The notes beneath the pieces were generated by a model. That model searched no databases. It was not told the DNA's origin and was given only the letters and a program-made list of their open reading frames with translations. A stretch of 64,000 bases of DNA from Amycolatopsis sp. GM8 (lineage in GTDB: Bacteria; Actinomycetota; Actinomycetes; Mycobacteriales; Pseudonocardiaceae): the NCBI RefSeq assembly GCF_021653975.1, contig NZ_JAJKFK010000004.1:432936-496935 (forward strand), written 5' to 3'. The translations under genes were made by a program, and so were the position numbers. Position 1 is the first letter of the stretch. The number at the start of each line of letters is the position of its first letter. Below, in pieces: positions 26,564 to 35,920 of this stretch.

Positions 26564-26575
26564 TGTTACGTTTCA
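26564..26575 (+). promoter_or_regulatory. Imperfect LacI-type operator before the regulator gene
   Basis: TGTTACGTTTCA matches the TGAAACGTTTCA consensus at 10 of 12 positions and abuts the ribosome site AACGGAGG of the LacI-type gene at 26590. It suggests autoregulation. Confidence 0.5.
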
Positions 26576-26589
26576 ACGGAGGCAACCCC

Positions 26590-27645
26590 ATGGCGGTCCC
26601 GGATTCCCACGAGGCTGCGCCGGCCGAGGTCCGCGCGCCGGGTGTCAAAGATGTCGCGGCGGCCGCCGGCGTCTCGCTCGGCACGGTGTCGAACGTACTC
26701 AACCGGCCGGACCGGGTCAGCCCGCGCACCCGGGCGAAGGTCGAAGCCGCCATGGCCGAGCTGAAGTTCGTGCGCAACGAGTCGGCCCGGCAGCTGCGCG
26801 CCGGGCGGAGCCGGGTGATCGGATACGTCATGCTCGACGGCCGCAACCCGTTCTTCACCGATGTCGCGGCCGGGATGGAGGACGCGGCCGACGAGAGCGA
26901 CCTGTCGCTGTTCCTGTGCAACAGCGACAACCGGCCGGAGCGCGAAAGCGCTTACCTGAACCGCCTCGAACAGCAGCGCGTGCAGGGAATCCTCGTCACC
27001 CCCGTCGATCCCGACGCGTCCACTTTGGACGAAACGGCGCTGCGCGGAACGCCGGTGGTGATCGTCGACCGCACCCGCGACGCCGCCACGCACTGCTCGG
27101 TCGCGGTGGACGACGTCCACGGCGGGCGGATCGCGGTGCAGCACCTGCTCGAGATGGGGCACGAGCGCATCGCGTTCATCGGCAGCCCGGTGACGCTCGG
27201 CCAGGTGCGTGACCGGCGCGAAGGGGCGCTACTCGCGCTGCAAGAGGCGGGGCTGTCGCCGGACCACCTCGTCGACCTGACCACCGCGGCCCTGACCGTG
27301 GCGGACGGCCGCAACGCCGGCGAGCGCCTGGCGGGCCTGCCCGCATCGACGCGCCCGACCGCGGCGTTCTGCGTCAACGACCTGATCGCGCTCGGGCTGC
27401 TGCAAACGTGCGTGAGCCTGCACCTGCGTGTCCCGGACGATCTGGCGATCGTCGGCTACGACGACATCGACTTCGCCGCGGCGGCCGCCGTGCCGCTCAC
27501 CTCGGTCCGCCAGCCGCGCCGCGCGCTCGGCCGAACGGCCGCGGAACTGCTGCTGCAGGAGGCGACCGATCCCGCGCACGAGCACCAGCAGGTGATGTTC
27601 ACCCCGGAGCTGGTGGTGCGCGCGTCGACCCGCTCGGCGTCCTGA
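26590..27645 (+). CDS. LacI-family transcriptional regulator (probable rhamnose repressor)
   Basis: 351 residues from ATG 26590 (GGAGG upstream). N-terminal helix-turn-helix VKDVAAAAGVSLGTVSNVLNRP with the hinge helix around ESARQLRAGRS, then a periplasmic-binding-like effector domain (IGYVMLDGRNPFFTDVAAGM, RGTPVVIVDR, VAVDDVHGGRIAVQHLLEMGH, AIVGYDDIDFAAAAAVPLTSV). It is divergent from the rhamnose operon with LacI-like sites in the 171-bp gap, so it most likely represses that operon and itself, released by rhamnose or a metabolite. The effector is not determined. Confidence 0.93.
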   Translation: MAVPDSHEAAPAEVRAPGVKDVAAAAGVSLGTVSNVLNRPDRVSPRTRAKVEAAMAELKFVRNESARQLRAGRSRVIGYVMLDGRNPFFTDVAAGMEDAADESDLSLFLCNSDNRPERESAYLNRLEQQRVQGILVTPVDPDASTLDETALRGTPVVIVDRTRDAATHCSVAVDDVHGGRIAVQHLLEMGHERIAFIGSPVTLGQVRDRREGALLALQEAGLSPDHLVDLTTAALTVADGRNAGERLAGLPASTRPTAAFCVNDLIALGLLQTCVSLHLRVPDDLAIVGYDDIDFAAAAAVPLTSVRQPRRALGRTAAELLLQEATDPAHEHQQVMFTPELVVRASTRSAS

Positions 27646-27916
27646 AGTCACCAACCCGGCAACCGGAACCGTTCGAAACACAACCGACAAACTGCGGAAA
27701 CAAGTGGTTTAGTCCTGTTTGCTCGATTTCGCGGACATGGAATTGTTCGATCGGGCAGGTTATTCGGTCCTGATGGCCGGCGGCGGTCACAATTGCGCTT
27801 CGAACCATCACGCCATCTGGTCTTGACCACTCCTGGAGCAGAGGCTGTCCGGGATTCGCCCGTCGTTCAGCCGGACGGACGAACCCGTGTCACACCGGCG
27901 AAAGGAGTCGAAGCGG

Positions 27917-28912
27917 ATGGCAGCTCCGCTGGACATGTCCTCGACCGAAGCGCAGCCCGAATCCGTCGTCACCGGAATGGGCAAAGCGATCGAGGGGCGT
28001 TCCCTGGGTCAAATCGCATGGCTCCGGCTGAAACGGGACAGATGGGCGATGGCCGGCGCCATCGTGGTCGTGGTGCTGATTCTCGGCGCGCTCGCCTCGC
28101 TCGTGCTCGACGCGACCGGTGTGCTGCAGCCGAACACGTATCACCCCGACCTGATCGACGCGACGTACGGCCGTCCGACCGGCGCCTTCGGCGGGATCAG
28201 CTGGGCGCATCCGCTCGGCGTCGATCCGTCGAACGGGCGCGACCTGCTGGCGAGAATCCTGGTGGGTTCCCAGTTTTCGCTGCTCATCGCCGCCGGCTCG
28301 ACGCTGCTGTCTGTCGTGATCGGGGTCGCGCTCGGGCTCGTCGCCGGGTTCGCCGGCGGCTGGGTGGACACCCTGATCAGCTGGCTGATGAACGTGTTCC
28401 TCGCGTTCCCGTTGCTGCTGTTCGCGATCGCGCTGTCCGGTGTCGTCCAGCAGTCCGCGTTCGGGCTGTCCGGGAACGCCCTGCACGTGGCCGTGCTGAT
28501 CTTCGTGATCGGCTTCTTCAACTGGCCCTACATCGGCCGTATCGTGCGCGGGCAGACGCTTTCCTTGCGGGAGCGCGAGTTCGTCGAGGCGGCCCGCAGT
28601 CTCGGCGCGCGCGGCGGTTACATCCTGCGCCGCGAACTGCTGCCGAACCTGTTCGCCCCGATTCTGGTCTATACCACGCTGCTGATCCCGACCAACATCC
28701 TGTTCGAGGCCGCGCTGTCCTTCCTCGGCGTCGGCCTGCACCCGCCGACCCCCAGCTGGGGCGGGATGCTCTCGGACGCGGTCAACAACGGTTCGTACTC
28801 GGCCGATCCGGAGTACGTGCTGGTGCCGGGCATCGCCATCTTCATCACCGTGATGGCCTTCAACCTGCTCGGCGACGGTTTGCGCGACGCGCTCGACCCG
28901 CGGGCGAGATAG
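27917..28912 (+). CDS. ABC peptide-type transporter permease (DppC/OppC family)
   Basis: 331 residues from ATG 27917 (AAAGGAG upstream); a GTG at 27887 is a weaker alternative. After a ~45-residue cytoplasmic leader comes a first helix (AGAIVVVVLILGALASLVL), the HPLGVDPSNGRDLLARIL stretch typical of DppC, four to five more helices, the EAA loop REFVEAARSLGARGG and a C-terminal LGDGLRDALDPRAR. It heads a five-gene operon: permease, binding protein, permease, two ATPases. The 271-bp gap to the LacI gene carries the promoter; a TTGACC is present near 27823 but I cannot name a clear -10. Confidence 0.93.
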   Translation: MAAPLDMSSTEAQPESVVTGMGKAIEGRSLGQIAWLRLKRDRWAMAGAIVVVVLILGALASLVLDATGVLQPNTYHPDLIDATYGRPTGAFGGISWAHPLGVDPSNGRDLLARILVGSQFSLLIAAGSTLLSVVIGVALGLVAGFAGGWVDTLISWLMNVFLAFPLLLFAIALSGVVQQSAFGLSGNALHVAVLIFVIGFFNWPYIGRIVRGQTLSLREREFVEAARSLGARGGYILRRELLPNLFAPILVYTTLLIPTNILFEAALSFLGVGLHPPTPSWGGMLSDAVNNGSYSADPEYVLVPGIAIFITVMAFNLLGDGLRDALDPRAR

Positions 28913-28965
28913 CGCTTTCTGAGTTTCTCCCTTCCCCACCTGAGTACGAGGAGCGTGGTACCGCG

Positions 28966-30714
28966 ATGAAACGGCGGAATCTGATCGGCATGGCACTGGC
29001 CATGACGGGGCTGAGCCTGGTCTCGGCCTGCGGTGGCGGCGGAACGAGCGGCGGCAGCGCCGGTAGCGCGGCCTACAGCGCGGGCAACACCTCGGTGGTC
29101 AACGCCTCCGAGGCGACCGGCGGCACGCTGAACTACGGCATGACCAACACGCCGGACTCGCTCGACCCCGGCAACACCTACTACGCCTTCATGTGGAACT
29201 TCTCGCGGCTGTATGCGAGCCCGCTGCTCACCTACAACCCCGTGCCGGGCGCCGACGGGCTCAAGCTCGTCCCGGACCTGGCCACCGGCCTCGGCCAGGT
29301 CAGCGACAACGGGCTGACCTGGACCTATCACATCAAGTCCGGGATGACGCTGTCCGACGGCGAGCCGATCACGACCGCGCAGATCAAGTACGCCGTCGAG
29401 CGCGGCAACTTCGCGAAGGACGTGCTGCCCAACGGCCCGAGCTACTTCCAGCAATACCTCGCGGACCCGGCGAAGTACCAGGGCCCGTACAAGGACAAGT
29501 CACCGGGCGGGCTGTCGTCGATCGAGACCCCGGACGACACGACGATCGTGTTCCACCTGGCGCAGCCGTTCGCGGACTTCGACTACCTGGTGACCAGCCC
29601 GCAGACCGCGCCCGTGCCGCAGAGCAAGGACACCGGCGCCAACTACCAGTCCGAGCCGGTCGCCTCGGGCCCGTACATGATCAAGCCGGGCTCGTTCAAC
29701 CCGAACACCGGCGTCACGCTGGTGAAGAACCCGAACTGGAAGCAGTCGGACACCCCGACCGTGAAGCAGTACGCCGACCAGATCAACCTGACCTACAACA
29801 TCTCCGGCGACGACCTGGACAACCGGCTGCTGGGCGGCTCGATGGACCTCGACGCCTACGGCACCGGGCTGCAGACCGCGGCGCGGGCGAAGGTGCTGAA
29901 CAACGCGACGCAGAAGAAGAACGCGGATGCCGCGCTGTCCGGTTTCCTGTGGTACTTCCCCATCAACACACAGGTGATCGACAACGTCGACTGTCGCAAG
30001 GCGATCGAGTACGCGGCGGACAAGACGCTGTTCCAGAACGCCTACGGTGGCGCGGAAGCCGGTGGCGACATCGCCAGCACGGTGCTCCCGCCGAGCGTGG
30101 TCGGCTACCAGAAGTTCGACGACTACGAGGCCACCACACAGCCCACGGGCGACCTCGCGAAGGCGAAGGACGAGCTGACCAAGTGCGGCAAGCCGGACGG
30201 GTTCTCCTTCAACATCGCCGTCCGCGGCGACCGCCCGAAGGAGGTCCAGACCGCGCAGGCGCTGCAGCAGTCACTGCAGAAGATCAACGTCAAGACGGAC
30301 ATCCTGCAGTACCCGACCGGCGACTACGGCACCAGCTTCGCGGGCTCGCCGCAGTTCATGAAGGACCACAACATCGGCATGAACACCTACGGGTGGGCCG
30401 CGGACTGGCCGGAGGGTTTCGGCTTCCTGTCCCAGATCTCCGACGGCCGCGCGATCCGCTCGGCGGGCAACTCGAACATGGAGATGCTCAACGACCCGCA
30501 GGTGAACCAGCTGCTGGACCAGGCGGCCGCGGCGCCGGACGCCGGTACCCGCAACGGGATCTACGGCCAGATCGACAAGATCATGATGGACCAGGCCGTG
30601 ATCCTGCCGGAGCTGTACGCCAAGTCGTTGCTGTACCGGAACCCGAGCCTGACGAACGTGTTCGTCACGGAGGCCTACGGAATGTACGACTACACCCAGA
30701 TCGGCAAGAAGTAG
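28966..30714 (+). CDS. Extracellular solute-binding lipoprotein, family 5 (peptide importer)
   Basis: 582 residues from ATG 28966 (GAGGAG upstream). Signal peptide MKRRNLIGMALAMTGLSLV with lipobox VSAC (Cys22), then a Gly/Ser linker. SBP_bac_5 landmarks: GGTLNYGMTNTPDSLDPGNT, LTWTYHIKSGMTLSDGEP, VASGPYMIKPGSF, NVDCRKAIEYAADK and WAADWPEGFGFLSQI. It is a membrane-anchored receptor that delivers peptide-like ligands to the flanking permeases. Unlike the 1303-3108 protein it is a classical lipoprotein. Confidence 0.94.
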   Translation: MKRRNLIGMALAMTGLSLVSACGGGGTSGGSAGSAAYSAGNTSVVNASEATGGTLNYGMTNTPDSLDPGNTYYAFMWNFSRLYASPLLTYNPVPGADGLKLVPDLATGLGQVSDNGLTWTYHIKSGMTLSDGEPITTAQIKYAVERGNFAKDVLPNGPSYFQQYLADPAKYQGPYKDKSPGGLSSIETPDDTTIVFHLAQPFADFDYLVTSPQTAPVPQSKDTGANYQSEPVASGPYMIKPGSFNPNTGVTLVKNPNWKQSDTPTVKQYADQINLTYNISGDDLDNRLLGGSMDLDAYGTGLQTAARAKVLNNATQKKNADAALSGFLWYFPINTQVIDNVDCRKAIEYAADKTLFQNAYGGAEAGGDIASTVLPPSVVGYQKFDDYEATTQPTGDLAKAKDELTKCGKPDGFSFNIAVRGDRPKEVQTAQALQQSLQKINVKTDILQYPTGDYGTSFAGSPQFMKDHNIGMNTYGWAADWPEGFGFLSQISDGRAIRSAGNSNMEMLNDPQVNQLLDQAAAAPDAGTRNGIYGQIDKIMMDQAVILPELYAKSLLYRNPSLTNVFVTEAYGMYDYTQIGKK

Positions 30715-30767
30715 GTGAAGGCACCGGTGGCCGGCGGTGACCCCGCCGGCCACCGCCGCCGTCCAGT

Positions 30768-31781
30768 GTGATCACGTTCAGCCTCCGCCGGCTGATCTCG
30801 GCCGTGATTCTGCTGCTCGTGGTGAGCATCGTGACGTTCGGCATCTTCTTCGTGGTGCCGCGCCTCGCCGGGCAGACCACCGACCAGCTGGCCGCCAACT
30901 TCGTCGGCAAGAGTCCCAATATCCAGGTCCTGCACGAGATCGAGGCGCGCCTCGGGCTCGACCAGCCGCTGTACGAGCAGTACTGGCATTTCGTGAAGGG
31001 CGTCGTCGCCGGTGAGGACTACGACACCGGCACGCAGATCGTGCACTGCTCCGCACCGTGCTTCGGCTACTCGTTCAAGAGCCAGCTGCCGGTGTGGCCG
31101 CAGATGCTCGACGTGCTGCCGGTGACCGTGTCGCTCGCGATCGGCGCGGCGATCCTCTGGGTCGTCACCGGGGTCGGCGTCGGCGTGCTTTCCGCGCTGC
31201 GCCGTGGTTCCTGGTTCGACCGGGCCGCGATGACCACGGCGCTCGCCGGGGTTTCGCTGCCGGTGTTCTTCACCGCGCTGATCTGCCTCGCGCTCTTCCG
31301 TGACACCATCCCGATCTTCCCGGACGCCGGCACCTACATCGCGTTCGCGGACAACCCGGGCCGCTGGTTCTGGGCGCTCGTGCTGCCGTGGGTGACGCTC
31401 GCTTTCCTGTACGCGGCGCTCTACGCGCGGCTGACCCGCGCCGGCATGCTCGAAACCCTCGGTGAGGACTTCATCCGCACCGCGCGGGCGAAGGGGCTGC
31501 CGGAGCGGACGGTCGTGGTCAAGCACGGCCTGCGCGCCACCCTGACCCCGATCCTGACGATCTTCGGTCTCGACCTCGGCCTTCTGCTCGGCGGCGCTGT
31601 CCTCACGGAAACCGCTTTCTCGTTACCGGGGCTGGGACATTTCGCGATCCTGGCGATCCAGAACAACGACCTGCCGGAGATCCTGGGCGTCACCATGCTG
31701 GCCGGTTTCTTCATCGTGCTGGCGAACCTGGTGGTCGACATCGGGTACGCCGTCGTGGACCCGAGGGTGCGGTACTCATGA
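30768..31781 (+). CDS. ABC peptide-type transporter permease (DppB/OppB family)
   Basis: 337 residues from GTG 30768. First helix ISAVILLLVVSIVTFGIFFV is followed by a large extracytoplasmic loop that includes HEIEARLGLDQPLYEQYWHF and two cysteines (VHCSAPCFG) not common in the family, then five helices, an EAA loop FIRTARAKGLPERTV and the terminal DPRVRYS. It overlaps the following ATPase gene by ATGA. Normal length. Confidence 0.93.
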   Translation: MITFSLRRLISAVILLLVVSIVTFGIFFVVPRLAGQTTDQLAANFVGKSPNIQVLHEIEARLGLDQPLYEQYWHFVKGVVAGEDYDTGTQIVHCSAPCFGYSFKSQLPVWPQMLDVLPVTVSLAIGAAILWVVTGVGVGVLSALRRGSWFDRAAMTTALAGVSLPVFFTALICLALFRDTIPIFPDAGTYIAFADNPGRWFWALVLPWVTLAFLYAALYARLTRAGMLETLGEDFIRTARAKGLPERTVVVKHGLRATLTPILTIFGLDLGLLLGGAVLTETAFSLPGLGHFAILAIQNNDLPEILGVTMLAGFFIVLANLVVDIGYAVVDPRVRYS

Positions 31782-32782
31782 GCTTCCTGGAACTGAAGGA
31801 CCTGCGGGTGCACTTCCCCACCGCGGACGGGCTGGTGAAGTCCGTGGACGGGCTGTCGTTCTCCCTCGAACGGGGGCGGACGCTCGGCATCGTCGGCGAG
31901 TCCGGGTCGGGCAAGAGTGTCACCAGCCTCGCGATCATGGGGCTGCACAAGGGGGCCGAGGTGTCCGGCGAGATCCGGCTCGGCGGGCAGGAGCTGGTCG
32001 GCGCGAGCGCCGAGGAGGTGCGGCGGCTGCGCGGCAAGCGGATGGCGATGATCTTCCAGGACCCGCTGTCGTCGCTGCACCCGTACTACACGATCGGGCA
32101 GCAGATCGTGGAGGCGTACCGGCTGCACAACAAGGTCACCAAGCAGGTGGCGCGCAAGCACGCGATCGATCTGCTCGCCAGGGTGGGCATCCCGCAGCCA
32201 CGGTCGCGTGTGGACGATTACCCGCACCAGTTCTCCGGCGGGATGCGGCAGCGGGCGATGATCGCGATGGCGCTCTCGTGCGACCCCGAGCTGCTGATCG
32301 CGGACGAGCCGACCACCGCGCTCGACGTGACCGTGCAGGCGCAGATCCTGGACCTGATCAGGGATCTGCAGGAGGAGTTCCACTCCGCGGTCGTCATCAT
32401 CACGCACGATCTCGGCGTGGTCGCCGAACTGGCCGACGACATCCTGGTGATGTACGCGGGCCGGGTCGCCGAGTACGGTCCGGCGGCCGAACTGTTCGAC
32501 CAGCCACGGCATCCCTACACCTGGGGCCTGCTCGGGTCGATGCCGCGGCTGGACCGCGACCGCGCCGACCGGCTGCGGCCGATCCCCGGCACTCCCCCGA
32601 GCCTGATCAACCCGCCGCCCGGCTGCCCGTTCCATCCGCGCTGCGCGTTCGCCGACCGCACCGGTGGCGCGAGCCAGAGCATCGTGCCGGAGCTGACCGG
32701 GGACGGGCACCGGGTCGCCTGTCACCTGCCCGCGGACACCCGGCGGGAGCTGTGGGAGACCGAGGTCAGGCCGAACCTGTGA
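31778..32782 (+). CDS. ABC peptide-type transporter ATP-binding protein (DppD/OppD family)
   Basis: 334 residues. Walker A GESGSGKS (residues ~41-48), Q-loop MIFQDPLSSLHP, signature FSGGMRQRAMIAMALS, Walker B LLIADEPTTALDVT, switch His in VVIITHDLGVVAEL and the C-terminal oligopeptide-transporter extension with PIPGTPPSLINPPPGCPFHPRCAFA, where the cysteines may bind an iron-sulfur or zinc centre in relatives. It partners the next ATPase, to which it is coupled by GTGA. Confidence 0.95.
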   Translation: MSFLELKDLRVHFPTADGLVKSVDGLSFSLERGRTLGIVGESGSGKSVTSLAIMGLHKGAEVSGEIRLGGQELVGASAEEVRRLRGKRMAMIFQDPLSSLHPYYTIGQQIVEAYRLHNKVTKQVARKHAIDLLARVGIPQPRSRVDDYPHQFSGGMRQRAMIAMALSCDPELLIADEPTTALDVTVQAQILDLIRDLQEEFHSAVVIITHDLGVVAELADDILVMYAGRVAEYGPAAELFDQPRHPYTWGLLGSMPRLDRDRADRLRPIPGTPPSLINPPPGCPFHPRCAFADRTGGASQSIVPELTGDGHRVACHLPADTRRELWETEVRPNL

Positions 32783-33807
32783 CCGAACTACGTGAGACTG
32801 CGAGCACCGCGATGACCGACCCGACCACCATGCTCGAGGTTTCCGGGCTGCGGAAGCACTTCCCGGTCCGCCGCGGGCTGCTGCAGCGCACGGTCGGTGC
32901 CGTGCGGGCCGTGGACGGCCTGGACTTCACCGTCCACAAAGGAGAGACCCTGTCGCTCGTCGGCGAGTCCGGCTGCGGCAAGACCACCACCGGCCGGCTG
33001 CTGACCCGGCTGCTGGAGCCCACCGCCGGGCAGATCCTGTTGGAGGGCAACGACATCACGCATCTGTCGGCGGCGCGGATGCGGCCGCTGCGGCGTGACG
33101 TGCAGATGGTGTTCCAGGACCCGTACTCCTCGCTCAACCCGCGGCACACCGTCGGCGCGATCATCGGGGCGGCGTTCAAACTGCAGAAGATGCCCACCGA
33201 GCAGGGCGTCAAGCGGGCCGTGCAGGAGCTGCTGGAACTCGTCGGCCTGAACCCGGAACACTACAACCGGTACCCGCACGAGTTTTCCGGCGGGCAGCGG
33301 CAGCGCATCGGCATCGCACGGACGCTCGCGCTGCGCCCCAAGCTGATCGTCGCGGACGAACCGGTGTCCGCGCTCGACGTGTCCATCCAGGCGCAGGTGA
33401 TCAACCTGCTGGAGGACCTGCGGCACGAGCTGGGCCTGACCTACGTGATGATCGCGCACGACCTGTCCGTGGTGCGGCACGTGTCCGACCGGGTCGCGGT
33501 GATGTACCTCGGCAAGATCGTCGAGCTGGCGGACGCGGACCGGTTATACGCGAACCCGCACCACCCCTACACGGTCGCACTGCTTTCGGCTGTCCCCCGG
33601 CCCGATCCGAAACGCCGCGCGAAACGCGACCGCATCCGGCTCACCGGCGAGACCCCGAGCCCGCTGTCACCGCCGCCGGGCTGCCGGTTCAGCACGCGAT
33701 GCTGGAAGGCGCAGGACATCTGCCGGGTCCAGGAACCGCCGCTGGCAGCGCTGCCGGGCGGGTCCGAGGTGGCCTGTCATTTCCCGGAGAACCCGCCGGT
33801 GGCCTGA
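32779..33807 (+). CDS. ABC peptide-type transporter ATP-binding protein (DppF/OppF family)
   Basis: 342 residues from GTG 32779, overlapping the previous stop; an ATG at 32812 (TDPTTMLEVSGLRKHF) is a possible alternative. Walker A GESGCGKTTTG, Q-loop MVFQDPYSSLNPRHTV, signature FSGGQRQRIGIAR, Walker B LIVADEPVSALDVS and a C-terminal PLSPPPGCRFSTRCWKAQDIC extension. It completes the importer begun at 27917. No terminator with a T tract is evident in the 40 bases before the next gene. Confidence 0.95.
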   Translation: MTELRETASTAMTDPTTMLEVSGLRKHFPVRRGLLQRTVGAVRAVDGLDFTVHKGETLSLVGESGCGKTTTGRLLTRLLEPTAGQILLEGNDITHLSAARMRPLRRDVQMVFQDPYSSLNPRHTVGAIIGAAFKLQKMPTEQGVKRAVQELLELVGLNPEHYNRYPHEFSGGQRQRIGIARTLALRPKLIVADEPVSALDVSIQAQVINLLEDLRHELGLTYVMIAHDLSVVRHVSDRVAVMYLGKIVELADADRLYANPHHPYTVALLSAVPRPDPKRRAKRDRIRLTGETPSPLSPPPGCRFSTRCWKAQDICRVQEPPLAALPGGSEVACHFPENPPVA

Positions 33808-33847
33808 GGACCGTTTCCGTCCGGGCCGAGTGGGGCACCCGGTGCGG

Positions 33848-35341
33848 ATGAGCGACGACCGAGTGGCACCGCTGATGGTGCGAGAGCGAGAGCGGAAGTT
33901 CGATCTTGATTCCGGCCGGCCGGTGCCCGGGCTGGACGACACCGGTCCGGTGGCCGCGCAGCGCGGGCCGGAACGGGTGGTGCTGGACGCCGCCTATTTC
34001 GACACCGACGATCACCGCCTGCTGCGACACGGCATCACCCTGCGCAGACGCACAGGCGGCGCGGATGCCGGCTGGCATCTGAAACTGCCGGCGGGTTCGG
34101 GCGTCCGTGACGAGGTTCAGCTGCCGCTGGACGCCGGTGACGGCACCGTTCCGGGTGAGCTGGCCGACCGGGTCCAGGCCGAGACCGGCGGGCGCGACCT
34201 CGTCGAGATCGCGCACCTGCGGACGGAGCGCTACAACTACGACCTGACGAACCAGGCGGGCGGGCGGCTCGCGGTGCTGTCGGACGACCACGTCAGCGCC
34301 GAAATGGCGGGACGCGTGCTGCGTCTGGACGGCTGGCGTGAGCTGGAGGTCGAGCTCGAACCCAGCGCCGACCCGGATCTGCTCGACGTCCTCGGCGACG
34401 CGCTGACCCGGGCGGGTGCCCGGCCTGCGCACTGGCCGTCGAAGCTGCGCCGGCTGCTGGCCGGCGTGCTGCCCGACGAGACCGAAATCGGGTCCACCGC
34501 CGGGGATGTGGTCATGGCCTACGTGCGGGCGCAGGTCGAGGCCGTGCGGCGGCAGGACCTCGCGGTGCGCGGCGACGAGGACGACGCGGTGCACAAGCTG
34601 CGCGTCGCGATGCGGCGGCTGCGCAGCACGCTCTCCAGCTTCCGGCGGGTGCTCGACCGCTCGCGCACCAAGGCGATCTCCGACGAGCTGAGGTGGGCGG
34701 GGCTGGTGTTGTCCGATGCCCGCAGCACCGAGGTGATGCGTGGCCTGTTCGCCGACGAGTTGTCCACGCTGGACGCCGACGTCACCGCGGCGAGGCTCGC
34801 CCTGAACCGGCACTTCGACCGCGCGGCGGCGGACGCCCGGGCCGCCATCCTCGACACCCTCAACGGTCAGCGCTATGCGACGCTGCTGGGATCGCTGGAG
34901 GCCCTGATCGCCGATCCCCCGTTCACCGCACACGCCGACGAGCCTGCGCGAACGGAACTGCGGCACGCGCTCAGGCGTGCGCATCGCCGGCTCGCCGAGG
35001 CGGTCGAGCATCTCGACGACGCCGAGGACATCGACGCGGGACTGCACGAGGCGCGGAAGAAAGCCAAGCAGGCCCGGTACGCGGCCGATGCGGTGGCGCC
35101 CGCGTCCGGCCGGCGGGTGCGGCGATGGGGCAAGGCCGCGAAGGGAATCCAAGCCACGCTCGGGGATTATCACGATCTCGTCGAAGTGCGCGCATTGCTG
35201 TACCAGCTGCGCCGGCAGGGCACGGTGAGTTCGCAGGCCGCGTTCGTGTTCGGCATCTTGCATGAACGCGCGACCACACATGGGACGGCGCTGCACGAGC
35301 GCTTCACGCGGCAGTGGCGGGAATTCGAGCGGCTCGGCTAG
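33848..35341 (+). CDS. CYTH and CHAD domain-containing protein
   Basis: About 497 residues from ATG 33848. The N-terminal CYTH (triphosphate tunnel metalloenzyme) domain has the ExExK signature in VRERERKFDL, then ITLRRRTGG, WHLKLPAG and DGWRELEVELEP. The C-terminal CHAD helical domain (from about residue 220) carries HKLRVAMRRLRSTLSSFRRVL and LHEARKKAKQARYAADAV, the His/Arg/Lys clusters that bind polyphosphate. Related proteins hydrolyse triphosphates or associate with polyphosphate granules. Cytosolic; no link to the upstream transporter is evident. Confidence 0.93.
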   Translation: MSDDRVAPLMVRERERKFDLDSGRPVPGLDDTGPVAAQRGPERVVLDAAYFDTDDHRLLRHGITLRRRTGGADAGWHLKLPAGSGVRDEVQLPLDAGDGTVPGELADRVQAETGGRDLVEIAHLRTERYNYDLTNQAGGRLAVLSDDHVSAEMAGRVLRLDGWRELEVELEPSADPDLLDVLGDALTRAGARPAHWPSKLRRLLAGVLPDETEIGSTAGDVVMAYVRAQVEAVRRQDLAVRGDEDDAVHKLRVAMRRLRSTLSSFRRVLDRSRTKAISDELRWAGLVLSDARSTEVMRGLFADELSTLDADVTAARLALNRHFDRAAADARAAILDTLNGQRYATLLGSLEALIADPPFTAHADEPARTELRHALRRAHRRLAEAVEHLDDAEDIDAGLHEARKKAKQARYAADAVAPASGRRVRRWGKAAKGIQATLGDYHDLVEVRALLYQLRRQGTVSSQAAFVFGILHERATTHGTALHERFTRQWREFERLG

Positions 35342-35353
35342 GAGCGATGCACA

Positions 35354-35737
35354 TTGTCGGCCGTCCGGTTACCGGATGAGGAAATCGCCACTGCCGGACC
35401 GCGTGCCGTGCTCGCGGGCGCACCGGCCGAGGCGGCCGCTCCGGCCGCGCCACAATTCGACTGCGGGCGGGACTATTCGTATAACAACGGCTCACTCGGT
35501 GTGGAGGTCGTCACCATCGGCATTCTCGACTCCGGTGGCGTGTACGGCCACCTGCAATTCTTCGGCCCGCACGGAACGATCGGCAATTCGGCCGACTCGA
35601 GCGCCGACAGCGCCGATATCCGGATCAATCCGTCCCAGTCGACCAAGGACGGCGACCTGTGGTGCGACCGGTTCTGGCGCCGCAACAGCAATGGGACCTA
35701 CACGCAGATCGGCCCGGACACCTGCGTCACCGTTTGA
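35354..35737 (+). CDS. Small cysteine-containing protein, probably secreted, with irregular N-terminus
   Basis: 127 codons from TTG 35354, 12 bases after the CYTH-CHAD stop. The C-terminal ~95 residues look like a small secreted beta domain: FDCGRDYSYNNGSLGVEV, YGHLQFFGPHG, WCDRFWRRN and DTCVTV, with three cysteines. The N-terminal 35 residues (ending AVLAGAPAEAAAPAAPQ) resemble only the end of a signal peptide; the expected basic and hydrophobic parts are missing in this frame, while an ATG at 35371 in another frame begins MRKS. The 5' end may be frameshifted or the true start not recognised. Confidence 0.5.
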   Translation: MSAVRLPDEEIATAGPRAVLAGAPAEAAAPAAPQFDCGRDYSYNNGSLGVEVVTIGILDSGGVYGHLQFFGPHGTIGNSADSSADSADIRINPSQSTKDGDLWCDRFWRRNSNGTYTQIGPDTCVTV

Positions 35738-35813
35738 CGGATTCACCGGTGCCGGGCGAGGTATGGTCCTCCAGCCCGGCACCGGGCGGCCCGCGGTAGC
35801 AACGGGCCCGCGT

Positions 35814-35838
35814 GCCCGCCCTCCCCCAGGAGGCGGGC
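35814..35838 (+). terminator. GC hairpin after the small secreted-protein gene
   Basis: GCCCGCC (35814-35820) pairs with GGCGGGC (35832-35838), extended by CTCC/GGAG with one bulged base. No U tract follows. The stem is about 76 bases beyond the stop at 35737. Confidence 0.45.
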
Positions 35839-35879
35839 GTGGTCTGCGCATATCTGTCCACTCAGGACACCGGTGGCAC

Positions 35880-35915
35880 AAAAAAGCCGCCCTGTCCGGA
35901 GCATCCGTGGGCGGC
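35880..35915 (-). terminator. Intrinsic terminator on the minus strand
   Basis: Read on the minus strand, GCCGCCC (35909-35915 complement) and GGGCGGC (35886-35892 complement) form a perfect 7-bp stem directly followed by six T residues (35880-35885 complement). This is the best rho-independent signal in the window, yet no annotated minus-strand gene lies upstream of it. Confidence 0.65.
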
Positions 35916-35920
35916 CGACG

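Noticed and set aside
27793..30714. 973-codon plus-strand frame joining the permease and binding-protein region
   Set aside because: The 5' part is out of frame with the DppC protein; the real binding protein starts at ATG 28966 with its own signal peptide.
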